Positions 1 to 8,256 of a stretch of DNA of 64,000 nt are shown here, one piece after another. The DNA lies in the NCBI RefSeq assembly GCF_009498275.1, contig NZ_CP045643.1:2170001-2234000 (forward strand), read 5' to 3'. The stretch is from Streptomyces fagopyri. Its GTDB lineage: Bacteria > Actinomycetota > Actinomycetes > Streptomycetales > Streptomycetaceae. The first letter of the stretch is position 1, and each line of letters opens with the position of its first letter. The notes beneath the pieces are model-generated. The model had not been told where the DNA came from and ran no database searches. It saw only the letters and a program-made list of their open reading frames with translations. Position numbers and translations under genes: made by a program.

Positions 1-38
1 GAGGGCGGAGCCAGCACGCCCACCCGCGCAAGCGGGCT

Positions 39-989
39 CTACGCGTACAGGCGGGCGAGCGCGGTCACCGTCCGTGCGATCCGGTCCCGCAGTCCGGCGG
101 GCTCCAGCACCTCGATCCCCGCTCCGTGGGCGAGGAACTCGTCATGGGCGCGGTCGACGGACTCGATCGGGACGGTGACCCGGGTCCAGCCGTCCGGCTC
201 CTCCACACCGCCGCCCGCCAGAACGTCGCCCGCCGCGCCGGTGAGCCGGGTCCCCGGCGCGACCCGGATCACCGCCTCACCCCGGTGCAGACGGTCGTGG
301 AAGTCCTGTTGGTACGTCGTCCAGTACGCGGCCAGGTCGAAGCCGTCGGGACGCGTGAACTCCTCATCACACGGGTCGAGCCGGAGGATCTGGTCGACGC
401 GGAAGGTACGTGGCCCCGGTCCCGCCACCACGTACCAGCGGCCCGCCTTCAGAACCAGGCCGTACGGCTCCAGGCGGCGCCGTACGTCGGTGGGTTCACG
501 CCATCGCCGGTACAGGACGCTCAGCACCCGGCCGTTCCAGACGGCGTCCGCGACGGCCGGGAGGTACGGGGTGTCGTCGGCGTCCGCGTACCAGCCCGGC
601 GCGTCGAGGTGGAAGCGGTCGCTGATCCGGTCGGCGTGGAACCGCAGTTCACGCGGGAGAGCGGCCCGGACCTTCAGCTGCGCCGCGGCGAGGAGTCGGC
701 CGAGTCCGAGTTCGGCGGCGGGGCCGGGCACGCCCGCGAGGAACAGGGCCTCGGCCTCGCCGGCGGTGAGTCCGGTGAGGCGGGTGCGGTAGCCGTCCAG
801 GAGCCGGTAGCCGCCCGCGTGGCCCGCGTCCCCGTAGAGCGGCACACCGGCCGCGTGCAGCGACTCCACGTCCCGGTACACGGTGCGCACCGAGACCTCC
901 AGTTCCCCGGCGAGCTGGGCGGCCGTCATCCGGTCGCGTGTCTGCAACAGCAGAAGAATGGACACCAGGCGGCTGGACTTCACTGACAC
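39..989 (-). CDS. WYL-domain HTH transcriptional regulator (YafY type)
   Basis: A 316-residue DNA-binding regulator. Residues 1-60 form a winged helix-turn-helix (AAQLAGELEVSVRTVYRDVE). A central WYL domain lies at about 140-215, with GRWYVVAG and an R/D-rich strand following, and a WCX-like C-terminal extension runs from about 240 to the end. WYL domains are known to sense small or nucleic-acid ligands; the ligand here is unknown. The start is GTG at 989, with an alternative GTG two codons later. Only 34 bp separate it from the divergent gene at 1024. A perfect palindrome (983-999) covers this start codon, which suggests autoregulation and control of the divergent pair. Confidence 0.9.
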   Translation of the reverse strand: MSVKSSRLVSILLLLQTRDRMTAAQLAGELEVSVRTVYRDVESLHAAGVPLYGDAGHAGGYRLLDGYRTRLTGLTAGEAEALFLAGVPGPAAELGLGRLLAAAQLKVRAALPRELRFHADRISDRFHLDAPGWYADADDTPYLPAVADAVWNGRVLSVLYRRWREPTDVRRRLEPYGLVLKAGRWYVVAGPGPRTFRVDQILRLDPCDEEFTRPDGFDLAAYWTTYQQDFHDRLHRGEAVIRVAPGTRLTGAAGDVLAGGGVEEPDGWTRVTVPIESVDRAHDEFLAHGAGIEVLEPAGLRDRIARTVTALARLYA

Positions 990-999
990 AGGATGTCAG
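983..999. promoter_or_regulatory. Palindromic operator between the WYL regulator and its divergent target
   Basis: Perfect inverted repeat CTGACA-N5-TGTCAG covering the GTG start codon of the WYL regulator and sitting just upstream of the gene at 1024. Its position in a 34-bp divergent gap makes it the obvious binding site for the neighbouring regulator. That assignment is inferred from position only. Confidence 0.6.
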
Positions 1000-1010
1000 G
1001 GGAGCGGCTC

Positions 1011-1016
1011 TACCGT
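1011..1016 (+). promoter_or_regulatory. -10 element (TACCGT) for a probably leaderless transcript
   Basis: TACCGT fits the TANNNT -10 consensus and ends 7 nt before the ATG at 1024, so transcription would begin at or next to the start codon. No Shine-Dalgarno sequence is visible and no convincing -35 hexamer was found. Confidence 0.4.
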
Positions 1017-1023
1017 CCTGCCC

Positions 1024-1683
1024 ATGACCTCGACGACCCCCGCGCGTCCGGTGACCTCCACCGGTACGGCGAACTCCACGCATCCCACGACCCGTTCGAC
1101 CGCGAAGACGGCCACGACCGCCACGACCGCGTCCAACGCGTCGGCTTCCGCCGCGGCCTCGGCGTCCGCCGCCCGGTCGGCCCCCGCGGACGCCGAGGCT
1201 CCCACGGGCTTCGCGGAGAAGCTGCTGACCGTCCCGCCGCCCATCGAGGTGGCGGGGCGGTGGATCAAGCGCTATCACGTCACCGCCGACCCCGCGGGCA
1301 TCGCGCCCGAGGTCGAGAGGGCGGCGTACGCGCTGCTGCCGGCACTGCTGCCGGAGCCGGACGGCACCCCGCCGGCGACGTTCGTCGTCCTGCACCGGGG
1401 CGGCGACGACGGCGCCTACCTCAACGCGTACAGCTGGGTGTGGGACAACGTCCTGCACTTCCGGGGCGCGGCGGCGGGCCAGCCCGTGCTGGGCTGTCCG
1501 GACCGGGACCCCACCCACTTCGGGACGCTCGCGATGCCCTGGATCGGCTGCGTCTGGGAGCTGCCGCCGATCCTGCACGAACGGGACGCCTGGGTACGGC
1601 ACTTGCTCGCGCCGGAGGTCCCCGATCTCGCCTCCTACCTCGCCGACTCCCTTCCCGAGGGCACGACGGGAGACCGTTCATGA
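1024..1683 (+). CDS. Conserved hypothetical protein with Thr/Ala-rich N-terminus
   Basis: A 219-residue protein of unknown function. Residues 1-65 are a low-complexity Thr/Ala/Ser stretch. From about residue 66 a compact domain begins (VAGRWIKRYHVTADP), with conserved-looking aromatic motifs such as AYSWVWDNVLHF and PWIGCVWELPP. There is no signal peptide or membrane segment. The ATG at 1024 was chosen because a -10-like TACCGT lies 7 nt upstream; the low-complexity start leaves open a later initiation site. It overlaps the next gene by 4 bp (ATGA), so the two are translationally coupled and probably under the divergent WYL regulator. Confidence 0.7.
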   Translation: MTSTTPARPVTSTGTANSTHPTTRSTAKTATTATTASNASASAAASASAARSAPADAEAPTGFAEKLLTVPPPIEVAGRWIKRYHVTADPAGIAPEVERAAYALLPALLPEPDGTPPATFVVLHRGGDDGAYLNAYSWVWDNVLHFRGAAAGQPVLGCPDRDPTHFGTLAMPWIGCVWELPPILHERDAWVRHLLAPEVPDLASYLADSLPEGTTGDRS

Positions 1684-2150
1684 GCGGCCCGCACGACTTC
1701 GACTTCCTGCACGGCGACTGGGAGGTCCACCACCGGCGCCTCAAGGACTTCCTCGACGAGGGCAGCGGCTGGGAGGAGTTCCCGGCGACGAGCCGCTGCT
1801 GGAGCCTTTTCGACGGGGCCGCGAACATCGACGAGTTGGCGGTGCCGGGTCAGGGCTGGAAGGGGCTCACGCTGCGGCTGTTCGACCCGGTGGCGCGGGA
1901 GTGGTCGCTGAACTGGGCCTCCAGCCGCGGCGGGAGACTGTTCCCGCCGATGACGGGGGCGTTCGGGAACGACGGACGCGGGGTGTTCCACGGCGACGAC
2001 ACACACGACGGGAAGGACGTGCGGGTGCGGTTCGTGTGGTCGGGGATCTCCGCGACCACGGCCCGCTGGGAACAGGCCTTCTCCGTGGACGGGGAGACGA
2101 CCTGGGCGACCAACTGGGTCATGGAGTTCGTCCGGCCGGCGACTTCCTGA
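1680..2150 (+). CDS. DUF1579-like hypothetical protein
   Basis: A 156-residue soluble protein starting at the ATG inside the previous gene's stop (ATGA overlap). The opening motif FDFLHGDWEVHHRRL followed by strands ending in SLNWASSRGG resembles the DUF1579/lipocalin-like family that starts FDFWLGEWDV. Function is unknown; family members are thought to be small beta-barrel binding proteins. Coupling to the upstream gene and the nearby WYL operator suggest a two-gene regulated unit. Its 3' end overlaps the convergent methyltransferase gene by about 30 bp. Confidence 0.7.
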   Translation: MSGPHDFDFLHGDWEVHHRRLKDFLDEGSGWEEFPATSRCWSLFDGAANIDELAVPGQGWKGLTLRLFDPVAREWSLNWASSRGGRLFPPMTGAFGNDGRGVFHGDDTHDGKDVRVRFVWSGISATTARWEQAFSVDGETTWATNWVMEFVRPATS

Positions 2151-2877
2151 ACGCGCGCAGCTCGAAACGGGGTTCGGGGCGCGGGACGTCCTGGTCGGGC
2201 AGCGCTTCGAGCAGTGTGACGAAGTGTTCCGTCAGCGGATCGCCGGGCGCCAGCCGGGTGAACCAGCCGCGCCGCAGGTCCGCCGCGGTGCTGCGGGGGC
2301 TGCGGCCCTGTCCATGGCCTCGGAACCGGCCACGGCCGGCGGGGACGAGGCCGAACTCGCCTCCGTACGACGTCACCCGGTCCGCCGCGTCCCGGGCGGA
2401 CCGACGCGGTCGCGGGGCGAGGACGGCGTCGATGTCGCTGCCCACGTCGTGCGCGGCGGCCTTGTCGACGGTGGTGACGTACACCCCGTCGGGGCGCAGC
2501 ACCCGTGCGCACTCGGCGACGATGTCCCGGACGTCCGATGCGTTGTCGGCCAGGTGGAGCAGCCACACGCTGGTGACGGCGTCGAACGAGGCGTCGGCGA
2601 AGGGCAGTCGGCGGCTGTCGGCGCGCACCACGCGGCCCCGGAGCCGTGCCGCGGCCATCCGGGTCATGCTGTGTGCGGCGTCCACGCCTGTCACCCGCAG
2701 CCGGGGGCGTGCGGTGGCGAGTCGGCGGGTGACCGTTCCGGTGCCGCAGGCCGTGTCGAGCAGGTCGCGCGCGTCCTCGGGGACGAGGCCGAGCACCGCC
2801 TTGGCGGCCGCCTCGGCGCGGGGTTCGCCGCCGCGGCCGGCGTCGTAGACGGCGGCTTCCTTCTCGTAGTCCAGCAT
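2119..2877 (-). CDS. Class I SAM-dependent methyltransferase
   Basis: A 252-residue Rossmann-fold methyltransferase. Motif I is LLDTACGTGTVTRRLA (residues about 39-54), an acidic residue ends strand 2 (TGVDAAHSM), and motif IV is the stretch DASFDAVTSVWLLHL. The ubiE-like layout with ECARVLRPDG suits a small-molecule substrate, which cannot be named from sequence. It begins 5 bp after the stop of the pterin dehydratase gene, with no ribosome-binding site of its own that stands out, so the two are probably co-translated. The C-terminal end overlaps the convergent gene ending at 2150. Confidence 0.85.
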   Translation of the reverse strand: MLDYEKEAAVYDAGRGGEPRAEAAAKAVLGLVPEDARDLLDTACGTGTVTRRLATARPRLRVTGVDAAHSMTRMAAARLRGRVVRADSRRLPFADASFDAVTSVWLLHLADNASDVRDIVAECARVLRPDGVYVTTVDKAAAHDVGSDIDAVLAPRPRRSARDAADRVTSYGGEFGLVPAGRGRFRGHGQGRSPRSTAADLRRGWFTRLAPGDPLTEHFVTLLEALPDQDVPRPEPRFELRAFRKSPAGRTP

Positions 2878-2882
2878 GCCGG

Positions 2883-3188
2883 TCAGACGGCGCCGTGGCC
2901 CGGGGCGAGGTTCTCCACCCTGCGGGCGAGCGCGAAGTCCAGGTCGGTCACGGCTCCGCCGACGCTGTGGGTGTTCACGGTGAGGGTGATCGTGTCGTAG
3001 CCGAGTGTGAGATCGGAGTGGTGGTCGAGTTCCTCCTGCACCTGGGAGATGTGCACGACCATCGCGGTGGCGGCGGAGTGTGAGGCGAGGCGGTAGGAGC
3101 GGGTGAGGTGGTCGCCGTCGAGCGACCAGCCGGGCAGGGCCGGCAGGCGCGCCTCGATCTCCTTCTGCGGCAGGGGTTCGACGGGCAT
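2883..3188 (-). CDS. 4a-hydroxytetrahydrobiopterin dehydratase (PCD/DCoH family)
   Basis: A 101-residue enzyme, the usual length for pterin-4a-carbinolamine dehydratase, which recycles oxidised tetrahydrobiopterin by dehydration. The signature is present: His56-His57, then THSVGG around 73-78 and D82/D84 with LARR after it. The usual HHP is HHS here, a substitution beside the catalytic histidines that may be tolerated. AAGGAG lies upstream of the ATG at 3188. It is followed by the methyltransferase gene after 5 bp. No aromatic amino acid hydroxylase is nearby, so the physiological partner is unknown. Confidence 0.85.
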   Translation of the reverse strand: MPVEPLPQKEIEARLPALPGWSLDGDHLTRSYRLASHSAATAMVVHISQVQEELDHHSDLTLGYDTITLTVNTHSVGGAVTDLDFALARRVENLAPGHGAV

Positions 3189-3360
3189 GGCGTTGCTCCT
3201 TCGGTACCGGTGGGGTGTTTCTCAGCGTGTCACATTCCTCGCGTCCGGTCTTGTCACCCGGTTTCCTCGCCCCCGCCGCCCCTGCCCGTCCCGTACCTGA
3301 GGGCTCCGCCCCCAGCCCCCGCCAAGGGCCTCCGCCCCCTGGACCCCCGACCGCCCGAGG

Positions 3361-3389
3361 GGCTCGTCCTCAAACGCCGGACGGGCTGA
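3361..3389 (-). repeat. Dispersed intergenic element, copy 1 (reverse orientation)
   Basis: Reads on the minus strand as CAGCCCGTCCGGCGTTTGAG followed by GACGAGCC. The same core, with one T-to-C change, occurs on the plus strand at 3528-3553. From general knowledge this core recurs in Streptomyces intergenic regions; here only the two copies are seen directly. Confidence 0.6.
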
Positions 3390-3527
3390 AAGACATGCCC
3401 CCCGCCGGCATTCCCGCGCGGGCCCGCACCCCAGCCGGTCCGGAACCGTCCAGCGCGAGCCGACATCTCCAGCCCGCCCGACACCATCCGGCGCGGACCG
3501 GCACCTTTCAGCGCGGGCCCGCATCTC

Positions 3528-3553
3528 CAGCCCGTCCGGCGCTTGAGGACGAG
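3528..3553 (+). repeat. Dispersed intergenic element, copy 2 (forward orientation)
   Basis: CAGCCCGTCCGGCGCTTGAG followed by GACGAG, the inverted partner of 3361-3389. Together the copies could form a stem with a loop of about 140 nt. Confidence 0.6.
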
Positions 3554-3699
3554 GCCGTCCAGGCCGACGCGGGGGTCTGGGCGCGGCAGCCCCCAAGGAC
3601 GGGTCGGGTAGGGGCTGCGGCGGCGAAGGAACGCCCGGCCCCCACGTCGCCCCCGTTCAAGACGTCCCGCACGCCCCTCGCCTCCGCTACGGTCGGCGC

Positions 3700-4539
3700 A
3701 TGTCCATGGTCACGCCCGGTTCCAGCACGCCCCCGATCCCCCACGCCGGGGCGGGAGTCGGTCCACTCCTGCGCGACTGGCGGGAGCAACGCCGGGTCAG
3801 CCAGCTGGAGCTGGCGCTGCGCGCCGACTCCTCCGCCCGGCACATCAGCTTCATCGAGACGGGCCGCTCCCGTCCGAGCGAGGAGATGGTGCTCCGGCTG
3901 GCCGAGCACCTCGACGTACCGGTACGCGAACGCAACGTGCTGCTGCTGGCCGCCGGCTACGCCCCGCGCTACCCGGAGACCCCCCTCGACGACTCCGCCA
4001 TGGACGCGGTGCGGCAGGGCGTGGAGCGGCTCATCCAGGCGTACGAGCCCTACCCGGCGCTGGTCGTCGACGCCACGTACACCGTGCTCGCCGCGAACCG
4101 GGGCATCGCCATGTTCCTGGACGGCGTCCCGGAGTCGCTGCTCACGCCGCCGCTCAACGCCATGCGGCTCACGCTGCACCCCCAGGGCCTGGCCCCGCGC
4201 ATCCGCAATCTGCGGGAATGGCGTACTCACCTGCTCGCGCAGATGGAGCGCCGGATCGCCCTGCACCGTTCCGAGCCGCTGCGCGCGCTGTACGAGGAGG
4301 TGGCCGCCTACCCGGTCCCGCCCGCGGATCCGGAGCCGGCCGACGGGGCGGCCGCCGAGCCGGTGCCGTACTTCGCGCTGCCGATGCGGATCGAGCACGA
4401 CGGGCGGATCCTGTCGTTCGTGTCGTCCATCTCCACCTTCAACACGCCGATGGACGTGACGGTCGCCGAGCTGGCCATCGAGACGTTCCTGCCCGCCGAC
4501 CCGTCGACGGTCAAGTACCTCCAGTCACTCGTGTCTTGA
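3700..4539 (+). CDS. XRE-family regulator with MmyB-like ligand-binding domain
   Basis: A 279-residue regulator. An N-terminal helix-turn-helix (about residues 22-80, with VSQLELALRADSSARHISFI) is followed by the MmyB-type PAS-like C-terminal domain (about 95-279), recognisable by YPALVVDATYTVLAANRG. MmyB-domain regulators are thought to bind fatty-acid-like ligands. The ATG at 3700 is 6 nt downstream of TACGGT (3688-3693), so the message may be leaderless; an internal ATG at 3706 is an alternative. No obvious target gene is adjacent, since the next gene encodes another regulator on the same strand. Confidence 0.88.
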   Translation: MSMVTPGSSTPPIPHAGAGVGPLLRDWREQRRVSQLELALRADSSARHISFIETGRSRPSEEMVLRLAEHLDVPVRERNVLLLAAGYAPRYPETPLDDSAMDAVRQGVERLIQAYEPYPALVVDATYTVLAANRGIAMFLDGVPESLLTPPLNAMRLTLHPQGLAPRIRNLREWRTHLLAQMERRIALHRSEPLRALYEEVAAYPVPPADPEPADGAAAEPVPYFALPMRIEHDGRILSFVSSISTFNTPMDVTVAELAIETFLPADPSTVKYLQSLVS

Positions 4540-4649
4540 CGAACGGTCAATGATCCGTTTGAGTCTGTTCCGTCCTGTCGGCCCCGTGAAGGTCCAGGGG
4601 TCGCATGACAGACTGCTCGGGGGGCTTCGGCGCGTGGGGAGGGCCTGGC

Positions 4650-5516
4650 GTGAGTGAGCGACGGGCTGCGCCCACCGTGGGGCAAGTGGTGCTCGGGCGG
4701 CGGCTGCAGGAGTTGCGGGAGGCGACCGGTCTGCGGCGCGAGGAGGCCGCACGCGTCCTGCGGGTGGCTCCGGCGACCGTGCGGCGCATGGAGATGGCCG
4801 AGGTCGCCCTCAAGATCCCTTACCTCCAGGTGCTGCTGACGACGTACGGAGTGGCCGACCAAGAGGTCGCGGCCTTCGTCGCGCTGGCCGAGGAGGCGAA
4901 CCGGCCGGGGTGGTGGCAGCGGTTCCACGACGTGCTGCCGGACTGGTTCAGCATGCATGTCAGTCTGGAGGGCGCCGCCCGGATGATCCGGTCGTACGAG
5001 CCGCACTTCGTGCCCGGGCTGTTGCAGACCGAGGAGTACGCGCGGGCCGTCCTGGAGGCGGGGACGGTCGGGCAGACGGGTCCGGAGGCCATCGAGCGGC
5101 ATGTCACGCTGCGCATGACCCGGCAGCAGCTGCTGCTGGGGCGGGAGAACCGGCCCCACCTCTGGGTGATCATGGACGAGACCGCGCTGCGGCGGCCCGT
5201 GAGCATCCGCGGCGAGGTGATGCGCAACCAGATCGACCGGCTGCTGCGGGAGTTGGAGAGTGACGACATCTCGCTCCAGGTCGCCGAGTACGCGAGCGGG
5301 CCGCATCCGGGGACGTACACGTCCTTCGCCCTGTTCCGCTTCGCCGAGCCGGAACTGCCGGACATGGTCTACAGCGAGTATCTGACCGGCGCCGTCTACC
5401 TCGACTCGCGGCGTGAGGTGGCGACGCATCTGGAGGTCCTGGACCACATGTCGGCCCAGGCCGCCTCCGTCCCCCGTACGAAGGAGATCCTGCGGGAACT
5501 GCGGGACTCCTACTGA
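4650..5516 (+). CDS. XRE-family regulator with DUF5753 domain
   Basis: A 288-residue protein typical of the many Streptomyces XRE/DUF5753 regulators. The HTH lies near residues 15-60 (LRREEAARVLRVAPATVRRM), followed by DUF5753 with WWQRFHDVLPDWFSM and SYEPHFVPGLLQTEEYAR. The GTG at 4650 was chosen over an ATG at 4605 because GGGGAGGG lies 6-13 nt upstream and the protein then begins VSERRAAPTVGQ, as relatives do. These regulators are commonly encoded beside a small DUF397 protein. None follows here, so this copy is an orphan. Confidence 0.88.
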   Translation: MSERRAAPTVGQVVLGRRLQELREATGLRREEAARVLRVAPATVRRMEMAEVALKIPYLQVLLTTYGVADQEVAAFVALAEEANRPGWWQRFHDVLPDWFSMHVSLEGAARMIRSYEPHFVPGLLQTEEYARAVLEAGTVGQTGPEAIERHVTLRMTRQQLLLGRENRPHLWVIMDETALRRPVSIRGEVMRNQIDRLLRELESDDISLQVAEYASGPHPGTYTSFALFRFAEPELPDMVYSEYLTGAVYLDSRREVATHLEVLDHMSAQAASVPRTKEILRELRDSY

Positions 5517-5547
5517 CGGAGGTCCCGCAGGAGGAAGTCCCGCACCG

Positions 5548-5640
5548 ACGGGTTCCCGGTGAGGCGGGGCGCCCCGCATCCACGGGTTCCCGGTGAGGCG
5601 GGGCGCCCCGCATCCACGGGTTCCCGGTGAGGCGGGGCGC
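5548..5640 (+). repeat. 34-bp tandem repeat, nearly three copies
   Basis: Units begin at 5548, 5582 and 5616, each opening ACGGGTTCCCGGTGAGGCGG. The first two are identical over their length and the third is cut short and diverges near 5640. The array sits between the DUF5753 regulator stop and the convergent dnaK stop. A CAGTCC/CAGTCT hexamer run (5671-5701) follows. GGGGCGCCCC inside the unit is self-complementary, so the array may act as a convergent terminator. Confidence 0.85.
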
Positions 5641-5726
5641 GCCGGAGCCGCGGTCCCGCACCCCGGCCCCAGTCCCAGTCCCAGTCTCAGTCTCAGTCCC
5701 GACTCCGGCCGCACAGAACGATTCGG

Positions 5727-7592
<1,866 letters not shown>

Positions 7593-7628
7593 GTCCGTCC
7601 CCTTCCGCCGGGGTGCTGCCCGGACTCC

Positions 7629-7657
7629 AGCACAAAACTTGAGTGCCGTCTTGTCAA
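7629..7657 (-). promoter_or_regulatory. dnaK promoter (-35 TTGACA, -10 TGTGCT)
   Basis: On the minus strand TTGACA (7657-7652) is separated by 17 nt from TGTGCT (7634-7629). The -35 is perfect and the -10 is off consensus at one key base. It lies 37 nt upstream of the dnaK ATG and overlaps the HAIR-like repeat. Confidence 0.5.
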
Positions 7658-7658
7658 T
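7638..7658. promoter_or_regulatory. HAIR-like HspR operator
   Basis: CTTGAGT-N7-TGTCAAT. The left half matches the HspR-associated inverted repeat (CTTGAGT-N7-ACTCAAG) at all 7 bases with exact N7 spacing; the right half matches at 4 of 7. It overlaps the spacer and -35 of the dnaK promoter, where an HspR repressor would act. This is a one-and-a-half-site match, so it is probable rather than certain. Confidence 0.5.
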
Positions 7659-7689
7659 GGGGCGTACTTCTCCGGCGGGTCCGTACACA

Positions 7690-7724
7690 ACGGTGCCGCG
7701 GCCCTCTGGGGACCGCGGCACCGT
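7690..7724. terminator. Stem-loop terminator after osmC
   Basis: ACGGTGCCGCGG (7690-7701) and CCGCGGCACCGT (7713-7724) form a perfect 12-bp stem with an 11-nt loop. It lies just past the osmC-like stop on the minus strand and upstream of the dnaK promoter. No T-tract follows, as is usual in this genus. Confidence 0.7.
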
Positions 7725-7737
7725 GGCGTACGGGGTG

Positions 7738-8163
7738 TCAGGCCAGCTTGGCGGTCAGGGTGATCGTCGTACCCGTCAGGGCCGCGCTGACCGGGCAGTT
7801 CTTCTTGGCGTCCTCGGCCGCGGCCACGAAGCCGTCGTTGTCGAGGCCCGGTACCGCGCCCTCCACGGTGAGGTGGATGCCGGTGATGCCCTCACCGGGC
7901 TGGAACGTGACGTCGGCGTTGGTGATCAGCTTGGTGGGCGGGGTGCCCGCGCCCGCGAGGGCGTGCGACAGCGCCATCGAGAAGCAGCTGGAGTGGGCGG
8001 CGGCGATCAACTCCTCGGGGCTGGTCTTTCCGTTGGCGTCCTGCGCCCGCGACGCCCACGTCACCGGCTGCTCGCCGATGCCGGAGGAGTCGAAGGTGAC
8101 GACGCCGCTGCCCTCGAGCAGGTTGCCTTCCCACACGGTGTGCGCGGTGCGCGTGGTTGCCAC
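7738..8163 (-). CDS. OsmC-family peroxiredoxin
   Basis: A 141-residue OsmC/Ohr-type thiol peroxidase that reduces organic hydroperoxides. Both redox cysteines are present: Cys60 in [12 protein letters not shown] and Cys123 in KKNCPVSA. The N-terminal [14 protein letters not shown] and the [10 protein letters not shown] segment are typical of the OsmC branch. The GTG at 8163 was chosen because AAGGGAA lies about 10 nt upstream and the family's usual start coincides; a longer frame to 8247 has no homologous content. It is a single gene with its own terminator (7690-7724). Confidence 0.92.
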   Translation of the reverse strand: MATTRTAHTVWEGNLLEGSGVVTFDSSGIGEQPVTWASRAQDANGKTSPEELIAAAHSSCFSMALSHALAGAGTPPTKLITNADVTFQPGEGITGIHLTVEGAVPGLDNDGFVAAAEDAKKNCPVSAALTGTTITLTAKLA

Positions 8164-8256
8164 GATGATTCCCTTCGATGGGGCGGTGGGTCCCGTGTTC
8201 CGGGTCCGTGCGCACCATCCGATCACACCCGCGGGCCGCTCACCCACAATGACGGC

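Larger units (their letters stand above)
3189..3699. other. Gene-less 511-bp spacer holding dispersed intergenic repeats
   Basis: No credible coding sequence. It contains an inverted pair of a Streptomyces-type intergenic element (3361-3389 and 3528-3553, core GCCCGTCCGGCGYTTGAGGA) and a direct repeat of about 31 bp (3450-3480 and 3509-3539, sharing CATCTCCAGCCCG). A TACGGT -10-like element at 3688-3693 belongs to the next gene. The spacer separates the divergent promoters of the pterin dehydratase and MmyB-type regulator genes. Confidence 0.6.

Noticed and set aside
4536..4550. TTGAC-N5-GTCAA inverted repeat between the two regulator genes
   Set aside because: Only 5-bp arms, overlapping the MmyB-gene stop codon. 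Too short and common to call an operator.
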